Positions 11,728 through 25,354 are shown, counted from the first letter of the stretch. The stretch: 64,000 nt of DNA from Tetragonia tetragonoides (GCA_038025085.1 CM076141.1:11472001-11536000); one strand, 5' to 3'. The notes: generated from the sequence alone by a model not told the origin. Numbers and translations: made by a program.

Positions 11728-12600
11728 TGTGGATGATGAGCTGGGTTTTAGAAGGGAGATAAGTGGGAATTGGGATAGCGTTTTGGGTTTTGATTGAATT
11801 TGGGGAACTGCGAAATGGGATTTGAAGATAAATGGCTAAACGCGATTGGAATATTGGAAATGGAATTTCCGAATTTGGAATATTGAGCTGTTGGACTCTT
11901 GGACGGACAGAACATTTGGATGAACAGAAATTTTGACATTTTGGTGTGACTTGCGCCGTGGTGAGCCTCCTAAATGGACTGTGGGCCCGCCGTAGATCAT
12001 GTGGGGCTTTGGTCAAGCCCGGTCCACAATGACTTAGCTTGGTGATGGCCGAGTGGAGGGTAGATCTGGCAAACCGGTCGTTTGAGTTGATATCTATTCG
12101 AATCTACTCGGATTAGGTCATAGATTATAATCGGATCATGAAATATTTGAATCATGCCGGTTTGTTGTTGGTATGCTTAATTTAAATCCCCAAAGTGTAA
12201 AATACTAGTCAATTCGTTGGGGTTAATTTCGAATTAGCATATTTCGCTTGTTGGATTGGTCACTCGTTTTAGGTAATTGAGTTTGGTCACTTTTGTGTCT
12301 AGCTGAACTTATGGAGTTCTTTTCGTCATTTTTATGCGCTTAAAAGAGCTTTCGTGATTCTTCATAGTGAATATACATCGTTGTCCTCGGTTCTAATTGA
12401 GGTTGTGATTGCATGTTTGTGAGGGAATTTGAAACGTGTTTGGATCCTCTAGAATTCCTTTCTCTAAAGTTATTGTGGAGTTCTTTCTTTGTGTCTATCC
12501 CTCTCCTCTAACTACCTATATTCTAAAAATTACCTCCCTCTAATCTAAGGATTTCGAAACCCTCCCTCTAATCCAACGGTAGAAGAAAGAGGAACTCTAG

Positions 12601-12650
<50 letters not shown>

Positions 12651-12956
12651 AAAGGATCCGTTCTCATTTGAGACAGGGATGCTTCATACTATCCTAAAAC
12701 AAGTAGTACTAGTTGACAACTCGGAGCTAGTTTTCCCTTCAAAACTCGGAGTATAATGGTGTAAAGCTTCCCAAACATTATTTTACACTAATCTACAACA
12801 AACAATTTACATTTCTCATCACCCATATTCTACCAACCATACTATCCACAACAGACACTCATTTGTACACATACAACTAACAATATCCTACCAAAAAAAA
12901 CCCAAAAAAAGGAAAAAAATTCTAAAAATAACCCAAAAAATGAAAGAAAAAACAAA
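11728..12956. other. Intergenic: PANC promoter side and SDI-like 3' flank
   Basis: Upstream of PANC there is only AT-rich DNA. A run of about 43 A residues lies at 12603-12646 inside the inverted-repeat element listed separately. Low-complexity A/C-rich DNA at 12880-12955 is the 3' flank of the minus-strand gene ending at 12957. Confidence 0.5.
12436..12668. mobile_element. Possible MITE with internal poly-A
   Basis: GGATCCTCTAGAATT near 12442 matches, in reverse complement, the right end where GGATCCTTTAGAGTT is read from about 12660 downward. The ends bracket about 210 bases that include a long A run. No target duplication could be defined. Confidence 0.35.
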
Positions 12957-15737
12957 TTAGCAAGCTAATTGATCTTTGAAGTTGGCAATTTGCTCAAAAA
13001 TGGGAAGCCGTCTGGGTCTATAAGGTGTCCATTGGGCCCCTATCTGCTCAAGCCCATCAACAAACTCATCATCCAATCCTAGGCCCATAAGGTTGGAGAG
13101 CATTGGAGGGGGTTGCCGTGACTCCAAGTCCAACAACAATTCCTCGGCCCGGTTTTGTGTCCGGATATCCTCCGAACCCGGAACTTTACCCGTTAGAACT
13201 TCCTCAAGTACTGTACGGGCTTCCTCATAACGGGCCTGTTTTATTAAACATAGGCCCAAGTTGCAGGCCTTATTTGCATCGGGATCGATCATTTGGGCTT
13301 TTTTATAGACTACTTCTGCTGCCATGTAGTTTGTTTTTTGCATGTAAGCCCAGCCCAAGTTTCCCTGTTGATCAAACAATCATTAAATATATTTTGTTAA
13401 TAAAGAAATAAATTGTACATTTCATCACCCAAAATACTTTACCAGAATTATCTTTCAACAAAATAATAAATTAAATAAAAAAAAAGTGTATAGTACAAAC
13501 ATAATTGTGCCATTTTCTGTTATTACTCTGTTAAACATGTTCTCTTTTTCAAATAGGTTGGCCTACCGGCCCTCCACAATAACGATCTAGTCCATCTCGG
13601 CCACTAGTCCAACCTATTTCTCCCTATCCCACCCTCCCCTTGTAGCCGGTTTTAGAGGTATACAATTTACAAGTATATTCAGATGAGACATAAATGCTAG
13701 TACAATATAAGGGACCAAGGGATTTGAAGATGGAGCTCCTCAGCTTCAAACATGGATAGTGCGACAAGAAAGTGACCCATGAGCAAAATGCCTTATATGA
13801 TTGTTAATATGTTGAATATATCATTAGAAGTAACACTATCTTTATAAAATGTTCATCTTGGTTCTAGATGTAATGTAAGATACCTCCTTGGCTAATAGCC
13901 CATGGTTTTTCATAGGTAAAAAGATAATTCATTGTTAATTATATGTAAAAGTTTTGAATCAATTAATTACCAAATGTTTGGATTTTCTATAGATAAAAGG
14001 ACTATGATTTATAATGGATCGTTGAAACCTAGGGAAATTATACCAACTATAGACAGTATTAAATCCAACATGTAATTCCCTGTGACTAAGATTTGCACTT
14101 GTCTAACGTATAAGTGGACAGTGACAAGTTACAATAATGTACATACACGTAAGACAATTTTAAGTTGGTATAGCAACTTGAGCTAGCAATATTTATTGCA
14201 TATACAGAATGAAATATATAGATATAGTAATTCATTAAAAATGAGGGTGGCAATAAGCGTGAGTTCATACCAGTATCCTAGAGGTTTCTTGTTTAATGGA
14301 TACTTGAAACTTCTTGCCATGAGACCTTGCAGTTTTTGTTGTTTTTCCATTGAAAGCTTCACCTTGGTAAATCATTCTTAGCTTTTGTCTTAAAAGCTCT
14401 ATTTGTTCATCTACTCTTCCACATTTCTGCCCAAAATTAACATCGAATCTATAATTAGAATCATAATTACTGCAGCCAGCACCGCTCTTAGAGTGTGCAC
14501 GGGATAAATCACGTACAATATAAGGTAGATTTGAGGGAGAGGGTGATCTAGTACCTTATACAAGTCCATGAGGACGTTATCAAGGGACTCTTGTGCATTT
14601 TTGGAACAACGGACCCTAAAAGATTTGATAGCTTCAATGGCCTCTTCAGTTCTATCAAGTTGTTTCATCACCACAGCCATGTCTTTAAGAGCACTATCTA
14701 CTCTATCCCCTGCATTTATTGCCTTCCAAAACAACACTATCGCCGCCTCTGGATCCTTTTCTACCAGCTGAATTTATCACCAAAAAATGGACAATTAAGA
14801 AAAAAGAAAAAAAAAACACCTAGCTTATTCATCAACAACCAATTTTTTTTTTTTGCATAAATTTGCTAACATTGAGTTATGTATGTAACACATTATGGAG
14901 ATGTAATTTGGAGCAACCCTCAAGAAAAAACGCTCTTAAATGATCTCCTTAAAATCTTTGCAATGGGTCAATTATGGCATGTATTGTCTCAATCTGAATG
15001 GGGACCTAGACACTCATACTCATAAATATGAAAACGTTGTATACATCTTGACATCTTCAAAATTCGTCCTAGGCAAGATTTTTTCTTTCCCTTAGATAGC
15101 ACGGGTATCCAAACTACTTTGCTTGACTAATTCCATAAACCCTGAAGTTAATGACCGGAAAACCTCCAATGACTCTTTGGAGACTCGAACCTAGGACCTG
15201 GAATAAATCTCAGAAGGTCCTAGGCAAGTTCCTCAAGTAAGATCTTCAAAACTAAATTATCACAATTGGAGAATTTTATGTTATATCATGATAACTTGAT
15301 AAGTGTATTTCATCAACAATAATTACTAGGAGTACTATATTGAGATTAGTCCATGACTAATAAACACAACTAATAATCAAAATTGATGACTAATCATGCC
15401 TAAATTGTTCCTTTTTCCTACCTACTATTCATGTACAAAAAATCTCCAAAATGTATCCAAATTCATTATAAATTTATATATATACTAGCCTACTAACATG
15501 AAATAATAGCTTAAAGGGCAAAAGTAATTTTCAATACTAATAACATAAGATAATTAAATCAAATTTTACCTGAGCATGTTTGGCACGAACATAAGGGCCA
15601 TCACCAGAGGGAACTTTATGAAGAACATGAAACATATCTTTCTCTCCTGTTATTGCTCTGCTGTTTGGTGAAACTGGTGAGCTGCTAATTACCATCTTCC
15701 TTGAACTAATAATACTATTACTACTTCTAATATCCAT
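12957..15737 (-). CDS. SULFUR DEFICIENCY-INDUCED / POLLENLESS3-like TPR protein
   Basis: A member of the plant MS5 (POLLENLESS3) and SDI1/SDI2 tetratricopeptide family, which includes regulators of sulfur metabolism and of male meiosis. Four exons are in phase: 15570-15737, 14555-14767, 14271-14426 and 12957-13364, giving 314 aa. The family hallmark GDGPYVRAKHAQLVEKDPE spans the exon 1/2 join. The TPR-rich core follows with AINAGDRVDSALKDMAVVMKQLDR and IYQGEAFNGK. Next come SHGKKFQVS, NLGWAYMQK and the helices around KKAQMIDPDANKACNLGLCL. The C-terminus YRPRRLPIFEQIANFKDQLAC is typical of SDI-like members rather than the meiotic MS5. SDI1/2-like or POLLENLESS3-LIKE 2 orthology cannot be separated from sequence alone. 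All splice sites are GT-AG and no lesion was seen. Confidence 0.92.
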
Positions 15738-18577
15738 TTTATTTTTTTTAATTTTCTCTCTCTCTCCTAGAGAGCTTTGGAGTTGTATGTGTTGGAAGTG
15801 GGAAACTGTAAACAGGAATTGGGTAGAGAGTAATGGAGAGAGAAAATCGGGAAAAAGAGGGAAAGAAAAGTGACCATTTTATAGATGCGAAAGGTTAATT
15901 TTGAACTTGGACGCTTTGTGGGTCTCTATTCGTGTCTTTCTCTTTAGGGAGAGTTGAGTTTCTTTTCTTTTCTTTTTCTTTTTCTTTTTTGGTTTGCTAG
16001 CTTATTAGACGAACGTCTACCTGAACAACCTTAATGAAAAAGAGTCAACCCCTAACCATTTGCCACGTTGTGATTGTATACACGTCACTTACTCATTCCA
16101 CCATTTTTTAGTTTTTCTTTGGTTTTTTTTTTTTACCAAAGAAAATTTTGTATAATAATCCTCAAAACTTGTATAGGAGCAATTTATAAGACTACATAGG
16201 TCATTACTTAGAATAAGTGATCCCTGTGTCTTACACAAAGCTTGCTCAAGATCAATTTATGGTGAAATAATGAGTAAAACATTGTTTAATAGAAGCACGA
16301 CTATACAAGCCACTTAATAAGAACAACAGTTTTTTTTTAGAATCTAATCCAGGCCAAGCCCCCTGGGCAAATTTGGAAGCACCAAATGTGCTCTAATCCA
16401 GTCCCTATGTTTCTATTTGAACTTTACATACAAGTAAGAAGTACTCCTTCCTTAGTCCTTAAGTTTTAACGTTAGGGACATCAATCACCCTCATAATTGT
16501 TTTTGCTCGTTAATAAGAGGGTGCGAATAAATAGGGACCGATGCATCTTCTACTACGTCATCAATCACCTGTTCACCTCCATATGGCCATGGTTTATTTC
16601 TTTCTTGTCATTAATTGAACTTTCACAAAGGACTAGATCAATATCTACAGTCACACTTCTTTCAGGCTGTATCCCCACATTCGAACAAAAAAAGAAGAAT
16701 AGAATAAGGGTTTATTCTTTCGTCACCAGTTGCAAGGCCAACAATATGTGGAAGAATGAGATTCAGCATGAATCATTTTTTTTCTAACCATTTTAAATGG
16801 GTCCTAACTCCTAATAAACAACCACCAATTTTTCTTCCCCTTTTATTTCCATTGTGCAACTAGTAATGATTTTCTTTAACCATTTTTTGAGAAATTTATT
16901 GGTTTTCTTAAGGGGCTTTACCTTCCTACTTATGAGAGTAAGATTATGGTAGATTTACAAGGATTAAAGTGCAAGAAAATAACTCAAGAACTGATTGGTT
17001 CACTGGTAAACAAGTTACAAATTGTATATCAGGTCATGGGTTCAAGCCTCACGAATTATTTCGTGGAATATCCGAAGCCGTGCGTTAGAGGAGGTGCCCT
17101 TAGCCACGCCCAAAGAAGAACGTAGCTAAGCGGCCTTGTGCAACGTAGCATGTCCCAGATCTGGACAACTTATATATAGTATGTTGCATCTGGACATGAT
17201 TATAGAACTGATCAATTCAGAAACATGAATAAAGAAAGAAGACATGCTGAATCATTGTATAATTTTTTTGATCCAGACTGAAATCAGTCCACATTCATGG
17301 CGTATAGTGTGCTATAGTATAGGAAATGTTCGCAATTAGTAATTGAAACCACTAATTGATTACAGACCCACCATGGACAATGACAGGACTATCGGCCATG
17401 CTACCGTATATAGCCATCCCACCGAATGAAAAATAAGCAACTGAAAGCCTGAAATGTCAGACTCACTAAACAATCAGGTAGCAACACACCGCACACAAGG
17501 AGGAATTAAGAACAACGAAAACGGAAAGTAGAATATTTAACACGTGTCAAACATCCACAAATGTTATGCGTAAATACCAAAAATAGTATATTGGAGGAAC
17601 TTTTTCCGATAATTTATTAGCATGTGTGCTAGTCTCATTTCAATGTAGGACACTTCACATGTTTATTCTTTTAACACTCCCATTACATGTGACTGATGTG
17701 TGTTCTCCTTTAAAACTGAGTTTTACTCCCTTGAATACAGATTTTGCCAAAAAAAAAACAAACTATAGTAGCATTATCATCATGACAGAAATAGTAGCAT
17801 CGTACTAGTTATGTACAACACAAAGAATGAGAGACAACAATTTACAAATGGTTACATTCACAAAATCACAGTAGTATGTTTATAAAGGAGAATGGAGAGC
17901 AATAGTGAAATGTAAACTGCACAGGCTCAACAAAACATTCCCTGATCCTTGGTTGTAACCTTAAATCAGTTTTGACATCTTGTACTCCAAATTCAATGAT
18001 CCAGACAATTATCTACCATTGCAAGTAAATGCAAGAAGACAAACATATGGTTCATGTTCATCTCAATGATCAAAGACAAAATTCAGTCCACATTCATGCT
18101 GATCAGTGACTCCACAAAAAGCAGCCCCACTACGGCTAACGACAGATATGTCAGTTACGAATCCATCGCAACGTGGCCCAAAGCAGCCAAGCAGGACAAG
18201 AAATTTCAGACTTGCTAACCAAAGATATGGCAACAAATACAATTGATTACACTACTGATTGAGGTCTGAATGAATTACAGAGAGGAGGAAATATTAAGCT
18301 ATCTCAGAATAGTTGCACTTGGCTAATAGACTTAAAACCGAACCAGCATATCGAAAATGAGAAGCCTCTTGACAACCATATTCCATACTGTTGCAAAATG
18401 AAAGAGCAAATAAGACTATCCCATGACCCATGACAATACTTAAAAGCCAACATTATCATATCATTGCATCAAGGAAAGCTGTTTTTTTTTCTTCTTTTCA
18501 TTCTTAACTTAAGTAAAGCACCTTCAAGCCAAGGCAACCATTTCAGACTAGAGCAAAAAAGAGGAGACATGACCCTT
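15738..18577. other. Intergenic region between the SDI-like gene and the ALBA gene
   Basis: Holds the promoter side of the SDI-like gene (CT-rich leader just above 15737) and the 3' UTR side of the ALBA gene (below 18577). Apart from a SINE-like element near 17 kb nothing else was recognised; ORFs here are short and carry no family signal. Confidence 0.5.
16985..17190 (+). mobile_element. SINE-like element (tRNA-derived)
   Basis: An A-box-like TGGTTCACTGGT (16996-17007) and a B-box-like GGGTTCAAGCC (17038-17048) are spaced as in tRNA-derived SINEs. They are followed by a GC-richer body (TAGCCACGCCC, AAGCGGCCTTG) unlike the surroundings. Boundaries are approximate; no target duplication was identified. 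Confidence 0.55.
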
Positions 18578-21500
18578 CTAGGCCTGATTTGCACCGCCTC
18601 GAGGACGGCCTCCCATTCGTCCGCGACCACGGGGCCCACGACCATAGCCTCGTCCTCCACCTCGACCACCTTGATATTCACCACCTTGATACCCACCGTC
18701 ACCTCGACCACCTTGATACCCACCGTCACCTCGATTGCCTTGATACCCACCGTCACGTCGACCGCCATGATAGCCACCATCACCTCGACTACCCTGATAA
18801 TACCCGCCATCACCTCGACCGCCTTGATACCCACCATCACCTCGACCACCCTGATAATACCCACCATCACCTCGACCGCCTTGATACCCACCATCACCTC
18901 GACCACCTTGATACCCACCATCTGTCACAAGGTTTCGAACGCACACTGAGGTGAATAACCGAGTAGCAAATTGGCAAGTAACAAATTGAGCATATGAACA
19001 GTTGCAAAGTTGCAATCAATCAAACCCTCTCAACCAACCAGCAGTTTTTGTTCTATTTTTATTTTTATTTTTATTTTTTATTCCTATTTCTTCAACCGCC
19101 ACTGCATGATTAGACTATGATGCATTGGCTATATGTTCAGAATAGACTGAATTGATTTCTGCAACACATAGATTCACAACTCAAGAAAAAAACATAACAC
19201 ATAAACTGTACTCACCGTGATATCCCCAGCCTCGGCCACGACCACCACCTCTTCCCCAGTTAGAGTACCCTCCATTATCTGCTTTAGGGTGAAGACAATA
19301 AAATAACCAACATCACATCAGAACTGAAGCAAGTAGGCCATAATGGTGTCACAAGAAGAAATACTAGTTTGAAGTCCATACCCTGATATGTCCCATAGCC
19401 ACCACGGCCCCGACCCTGCCCCCAGCCTCTCCCTCTCCCTCTACCACGTCCACGACCTCGACCATATGAATCTACAAACAAAGGAAAGAAGAGTTTCAGA
19501 GAAGCAGTCGTCGTATAAGTTGATTGTAGAAAATGTACACATAAATTCCGTCGAGCTGTCACCTTCATAACCAGCATTGTACATTCCACGTCCTTGTCTA
19601 GGTTGCTGCTGCTGGTAATAAGTCTGTTGTCTGGGCTGCTGTTCAAACTGGGATGGAGCTTGATACCTTTTGAAACACATGCTCCAACTATTTAGAACAA
19701 TCTCAATTGGTGCACAGACCATATCACACACAAAATACATGAAACTTTCTGATTGATAAAAGTGATAAGCTACAACAACAGAGCTTCAATTTTAGGCAGC
19801 TTACAGTTATTCAGAGAATACTTTTTATCGTAGCATTCGTGAAAAAAAGAAAAGAAAAGCTAACTAAAAGAGCACTCAAACCTAATTTGTTAACCAAGGT
19901 GTAAACTACATCCAAACAGCCGGAATTGAATAAATTTATTGCAAAGACAGGCACCCCAACCGAAGTCAAAGGAAATTCAAGCTGTAAGCATGAGAGAATC
20001 AATACACTTTTCACTTCCTTCCCCTCCCTGTCCATCACCGTCCACAAGCAGCCAATAAACCAAGAACAACATTAAGACAACTTTCTGAATCCTCAGAAAA
20101 AGGACTTTAGGAAGGGGAACGACATAAAGAGTGCATCAAGCCATAAGCATTGGAGGGTTTATTAGCTACAAACATAAAATTCAAAGTTCAAGCAATAGAA
20201 AGTACCCTGGGGAATTCTGGTCTAGCTCTTTAGTTGACAGGGTAATAGATATCATTGATACTTGGCGGGTTGTCTCCAATCTGTACATTACCAACAATTT
20301 AAAATGAATGACATATTCCACATTACAATATGGTTAAGGAGATAACACATGGCAGTCGATGCTTACTGCACAAGACCCTCTTCGTTGGGTTCCCAAACAT
20401 CTGTAATGCTGACAGAGCTAATAGCAATATCCTGATGCAAGCGGGGAATCCTCTTCTGTTGAAGGAAGCAAACATGTGTTAGTCGAATAGTTGGTACTCA
20501 GTAGACCTATTACAAAAAATAATCAGTTAGCTTAACAAGTCGCATGACAGATTTAAAAGAGAATTACCAACCTTTATTATCTCTGCAATAGCCACGGTTT
20601 TGCTAATTGCCTGCCCCATTGCTTTCAAGACAATTTCTTTTGAGCGTTTCTCCTGCATATAGTTCTTAAATGTTCAATTTGACTTGTACAAGTGCATTAT
20701 AAAAGTACATTTCATACTCGATAAAGGGAAGTATAAGCAGTACGAAACAAAGTAGAGTGTTTCAGATGCACAATAAAGCAAACAATAGAATATGAGACAT
20801 CATGAGAAAAGCCACGATTTGGGAGCCATCACATAATCTACATCAAGACGCAGCGATAGTAATTTTAAAAGCATCACTTGCAGCAAACCAACAACCTTGA
20901 CCCACCAACGAAAAATTATATGCTCTCCCACAATGACTGCGGCAATTATTTAACACAAAAACCAGGACTGATCAGTGTCACCTGAATCAACTCTGACCCA
21001 TTATATGCGCAAATGTGTCCACCAGCCACTCACCAGAACCATCACATTCAACACACACAATGTTGTGAATTATGTTTCTTCATTAGTGTAATCAAAGCCC
21101 TTATAACTGCCTAGTTAATATATTATAAAAGCATCACAGCATAATATACACAACGCAAATTTTAGGTGTTCAAAGCCTCTCCTGCCCAAGACACTTGCAC
21201 AGGGACCTTTCATGTTTCCTCATATGATGATAAACTATGATTCCAATCATCCCCTAACAGATCAGCTATAGCCAGCCTAGCCTCAGAGAATTTCACAAAA
21301 TATGGTAGTCATAATCCCATGCTCAAGTCCCACACATAACAATATAGGCTCAGGGACATTTGATTAAACTCTCACTGTCTCAGTCTCTCAGATCTCCTCA
21401 AATTCAACAGACCAACAACTTGCCCAATAAAATCAGAATTTGAGTGCATTAAACCAGAACATTTTATATTCTTCGCAATCAGACAAACAGTATGTTTTAA

Positions 21501-23354
21501 AAATGGAAAATCAGCACTTGACACTAGTTTCCTGTTTGGGTGGTATGCATAGCGGCTACACAGTCATTTCTAGGACAGTGTCCAGCAAGAAGTAGGAAGA
21601 CCATAAAACATCATCCTCTAACATGCCTCCGTGAGAGCCTATACGCCATATCAGAATAAAGACTAAATGCACTCACAAATGACACCATAGTACCATTTCA
21701 AATTTTTTTCCTTTTCCCGATGTGAGTAAAATATGAGCAAATAGTAGTATTATCGCAGCCAAATATCTGAAGCAATTGAAATGATATGCTGGTCGTATAT
21801 CACCACCAGACATGTATAAAATTTGTCGCCAGCAACAACACAACTTCTAACTAAGTGGCTAAAGACAAGATCCGAGCGACCGAGCCACCTATTTGCTATT
21901 TTGCATCTAACTGAAGTTGTTTTTCTTCACTAGTACAGTAGAGGGTGCAGGAGCGAGGAAAGAAGCGTTTTATAATTGGAAACTAGAGATCCTCTTAACT
22001 GAGCTGTGGAGCTGTTTCGGCTGAGCATACTAACTCCAATCCTCGAATACTTCCAAATTGTAGTCATTTACAATACTCAAGAATTACAGAGCATTCGTGG
22101 AGTCTACGTAAACACATCACAGGAAAAGGCAATAGAAGTTACAATTCAGGAATACATCTCAGAGAAATAATATGTGAAAAGATAACTTTTCGACTAAGAT
22201 GCTACTCAGACTTTTCATTCGACGATCAAGATTCAAGGTGCATATTTCCGAACCTCGGACAAACAAATATGACAATGACAATGCTTAGCACTTCAAATTA
22301 GACAGAAGCCATACAAACTTCCATGAAAATAATAGAATCCAATACCATGGTCTACTTCTTAAATGAGGAATTCTAAACGCAAAGTGACTGACATTAGACA
22401 CTTGACTTCATTAACCCCACTATCCATATCATATCATATCAAACCAGGGCAATATCTTATCCAAGTGTCTCTCACAAGCCTCCCGCTTAACCCAAGGCAA
22501 TCAGATATATGGCCTTAACCCAACTTCTCCTGAACTCTCAACTGAAAAATTGATTATTTGCTAACCCGTGACTAAGAACAATAAAACACCCAATCAGCCA
22601 TTTTGATCTCGTCTATTGAAATCCACATCTGAAAAAGTTGCCAATAACACACACTCTTACCGCGCAATCTTTAGTTCTTTACCCCTTACCTCACTAAGGG
22701 TACTATAAATCAATTAAAATCACTATGATCACAATCCAATACTATGTATTCAATCAAAATCACTATGCTCATAATCCAGTACATCACTCAAAAAATAATA
22801 ACCCAGTAAACCATTAATCCTATCACGTCATAAACAACACGATACCACATTAAGCCCATCAATGTGAATAACAAAAACCTCAAACTAGAACAATAACAAC
22901 AAATACAAATACCAAATCGCTAACGTTACTCGACAAGCATTCAATTAGGCAGAAACCCTATCATATCATCATTATCAACCCAATACCACATAATGTGACA
23001 AATAACACCCTAAAACAGATCAAAAACTCCAAACACAAATGCCAAAACCCTAACATTGCTCGCCAAACACCTTAACAACACTAAACACCATCATCCACTA
23101 TCACACAAACACCGAAATCAAAACCAAATGGCGATAAACAACAACAATAACAAAATACATCATCGTAGCACAATTAATCAAACGAATCGATTATTAAAAG
23201 ATTGAAGAATCAGAAACATAAATAACCAAACCTGAAGAAGAGTGGTGGCATAGCTGATATAGTTACGAATAAGCCCTTGAGTAGTAACACGAATCTCATT
23301 CTCATTAATCGGAGACTCAGGCTTAGGTTTCTCAACTCGAGAGTATTTCTCCAT
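18578..23354 (-). CDS. ALBA: Alba-domain RNA/DNA-binding protein with C-terminal RGG/glycine-rich repeats
   Basis: Plant long-form Alba protein (the ALBA4/5/6 type), which binds RNA in the cytoplasm and nucleus and is linked to mRNA stability and stress granules. Eight exons are in phase: 23232-23354, 20572-20652, 20367-20455, 20206-20280, 19563-19666, 19382-19471, 19216-19278 and 18578-18921, giving 322 aa. The Alba fold comes from exons 1-4: INENEIRVTTQGLIRNYISY, KEIVLKAMGQAISKTVAIAEIIKKRIP, then DIAISSVSITDVWEPNEEGL and VSMISITLST. A Q-rich linker (exon 5) leads to RGRGRG runs (exons 6-7) and a last exon of tandem GGYQGGRGD units ending RGRGRMGGRPRGG. Intron 1 is 2.6 kb. Start and exon phases are unambiguous. 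Confidence 0.96.
18640..18921. repeat. In-frame 27-bp coding minisatellite in the ALBA last exon
   Basis: About eight tandem units of 27 bp (some 30 bp with an extra TAT codon) encode GDGGYQGGR and GDGGYYQGGR. Unit length is always a multiple of three, so all variants keep frame. The codon pattern also leaves the other strand open, producing artefactual long ORFs rich in T/L/I/P/H. Confidence 0.9.
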
Positions 23355-23404
23355 TGTTAATTGTTGATTAATCGATCAATCGATTACGATTAGAGAGAGA
23401 AAAT

Positions 23405-23485
23405 GACGAACCCTAAAACCCTAAAACCTCTGGGTGTTGTATTTGGGACGTCCCACCCTAAAACCTCTCCAAGCCCTAAACTGGA
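23405..23485. promoter_or_regulatory. Telo-box cluster in the ALBA leader/promoter
   Basis: Motifs of the AAACCCTAA (telo-box) class occur just upstream of the ALBA ATG: ACCCTAAAACCCTAAAACC at 23410-23428, another ACCCTAAAACC near 23455 and GCCCTAAAC near 23473. In plants such motifs are common near transcription starts of translation- and RNA-related genes, which fits the gene. Function is inferred from known biology only. Confidence 0.55.
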
Positions 23486-24193
23486 CTGGTCAGTTTTTAA
23501 GTTTTTTTTTTTTCTCCTGAATTTTTTTCTTGTTTTTAGTGTTTTTGTGTATTTATAGTAGTTTAAGGGGAGATTTTTGAGGGTATGAAAATAAAAAGAG
23601 GGAAATTAAAATGTACGTTGAGGTACACACGAAGAGAGAGAAAATACAGGGAGGTGTAGAGGTTGATTTTCGAGCGTGGGATACACTGACGGTGAGAGAT
23701 TGGATTTATTTGATGTAGGGATTATGTGATTTGACCATTTCATTTTTGTAAGGTATCCCTTTTTTTTACCTCAAAAAAGAAAAAAAGAAAAAAAGAAAAG
23801 AGAGAAGGTATTCCCTTTTGTTTTTCATTTTTCTTGTAAGAGCTATTGAAATATTTATGGTTATTTTGTTGTTTTGAAATTGCAAAGAGTCACCCTTATC
23901 TAGTAATTGATGACCCTTCCATGAGTGAAAGATGCGTCAGTGCTCTATACAGAAACTAAATTTCAAAATTTGTTCTTATATTTAGGAAAGTATTATCCGA
24001 AATATATAAGTTCGACCTTAAAACGTCAACAATTGTTATGAAATGATCACTAGAGTAACACTTTTAGATTTATCTTCAAAATATATTCTTAATATCATAC
24101 ACTAAAAGTGTGACCTTCAAAACTATCTACTCGTACAAGATAGAGTATGTAGTAAACAAACCTATCTTTTTGGAATAGAGGTAATATCTAATT

Positions 24194-24370
24194 GGAAAAT
24201 GTTTGGTTGACCGAGTGGATGGGTAACTCATACTTTCTTTGTATCTATCTCTCTCCTACCTTAAATGTCATTTCTTGAAAATAGATTAGAGAGAAATTGA
24301 AAATAGAGGAGAGAGATAGACACAAATGGGAGGTGGGTTGCCAACCCAGTGGGTAAATGTATCATTCTCC
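24194..24370. mobile_element. Hairpin MITE with flanking TAATT repeats
   Basis: The two ends are long imperfect inverted repeats (GGAAAATGTTTGGTTGACC on the left; GGAGAATGATACATTTACCC read from the right). They include matching CTATCTCTCTCCT stretches, with arms of about 65-70 bp. TAATT sits immediately outside both ends (24189-24193 and 24371-24375), consistent with a target-site duplication. Confidence 0.65.
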
Positions 24371-24566
24371 TAATTAATTTATAAGGTTCTAACTTCTAGT
24401 AATCCCTAGATTAGTTTATGGGTGTGAAAGCAATTTATCTACAAAGTTTTAAAAAAAGGGTAAAAAAATTGAAAAGTTTGATTTGAAAATGGAAGGGTTG
24501 GGACTTGTAAGTAGAATTCAGAAATTAAAGGCATTGAATCATCCAATTACCACAAGAAGGTGGTCT

Positions 24567-24730
24567 GGGATTGTTTGGTAATTTGGGTAGTCTACCCGGT
24601 TGATGTGTACATTGGTGATTGGTTGGGTTTTAATATAGATTAATTGAGTTCCAATGTACAAACAACAAGCCTATTTTTCTTGTCCACATTACCCGAGTAG
24701 ACTACCCGATGGGTAGCAAAAGCATTCTCC
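24567..24730. mobile_element. Second hairpin MITE, probably related to the one at 24.2 kb
   Basis: GGGTAGTCTACCCGG on the left pairs with GGGTAGTCTACTCGG read from the right, and the right end reads GGAGAATGCTTTTG, like the GGAGAATGAT end of the nearby MITE. The loop carries TGTACATTGG on one side and its inverse on the other. Confidence 0.5.
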
Positions 24731-25354
24731 ATAATTTGGTATGAGTAGCTAATAATACTCGTAGTTGTCCTATATTGTTGAAAATTGAAATTTGAAATTT
24801 GTACCTAGAATCCACACAAACATTATGTATTTTTCTCTTAGATCAGAAGCTTGTATAATTTGTCTTAGATTTTAAAACAGCGCTTATTCCAAATATATCT
24901 ATGGTAAAGATGGTAAGGGTGTTCATTCTGAGCTTTTGGCTAATCCGTTTCTGGAAGTCTGGTAATACGGCGATTCTCAATGTTTTTCGGACTTCTTTTT
25001 TTTTTCTTAGCCGAAAAAGCAAATTACAATGTAAACATAGGACATAGTGCGTACTAGTAACTATGTCTATGTGCTACTCGTACTCATAAGTATTTTCATA
25101 TGAGTACATAGTTGAAGTTAAGCCATATATGACAGGTGAAGAAAGTGAGAAACAAAGTCTGGTTGCGTCATATAATGCAGGTCATATTCAACAAGTACAT
25201 CGTCGGTGAACTTTATCTAAATTATGATCTTTAACCAACAACTAAAATTTGAACAAGACCAATCTCAGCAAAACTGAATCAATACACAGACGCTTCGTTT
25301 GATCGATTGGATCATACAGAGTTCTTCGATCTTTCTGTCTCCTGTGCTATCTCT

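Larger units (their letters stand above)
23355..25354. other. Intergenic region with two hairpin elements
   Basis: Lies between the ALBA 5' end and the 3' end of the next minus-strand gene. Besides the telo-box cluster and two MITEs it holds AT-rich DNA without coding signal. Short low-complexity AG/T tracts occur at 23768-23805 and 24997-25008. Confidence 0.5.

Noticed and set aside
18464..18954. Long plus-strand ORFs rich in Thr/Leu/Ile or His/Leu/Asp over the ALBA last exon
   Set aside because: They are mirror images of the in-frame 27-bp GGYQGGRGD repeat on the other strand; the minus-strand frame continues a well-supported Alba gene.
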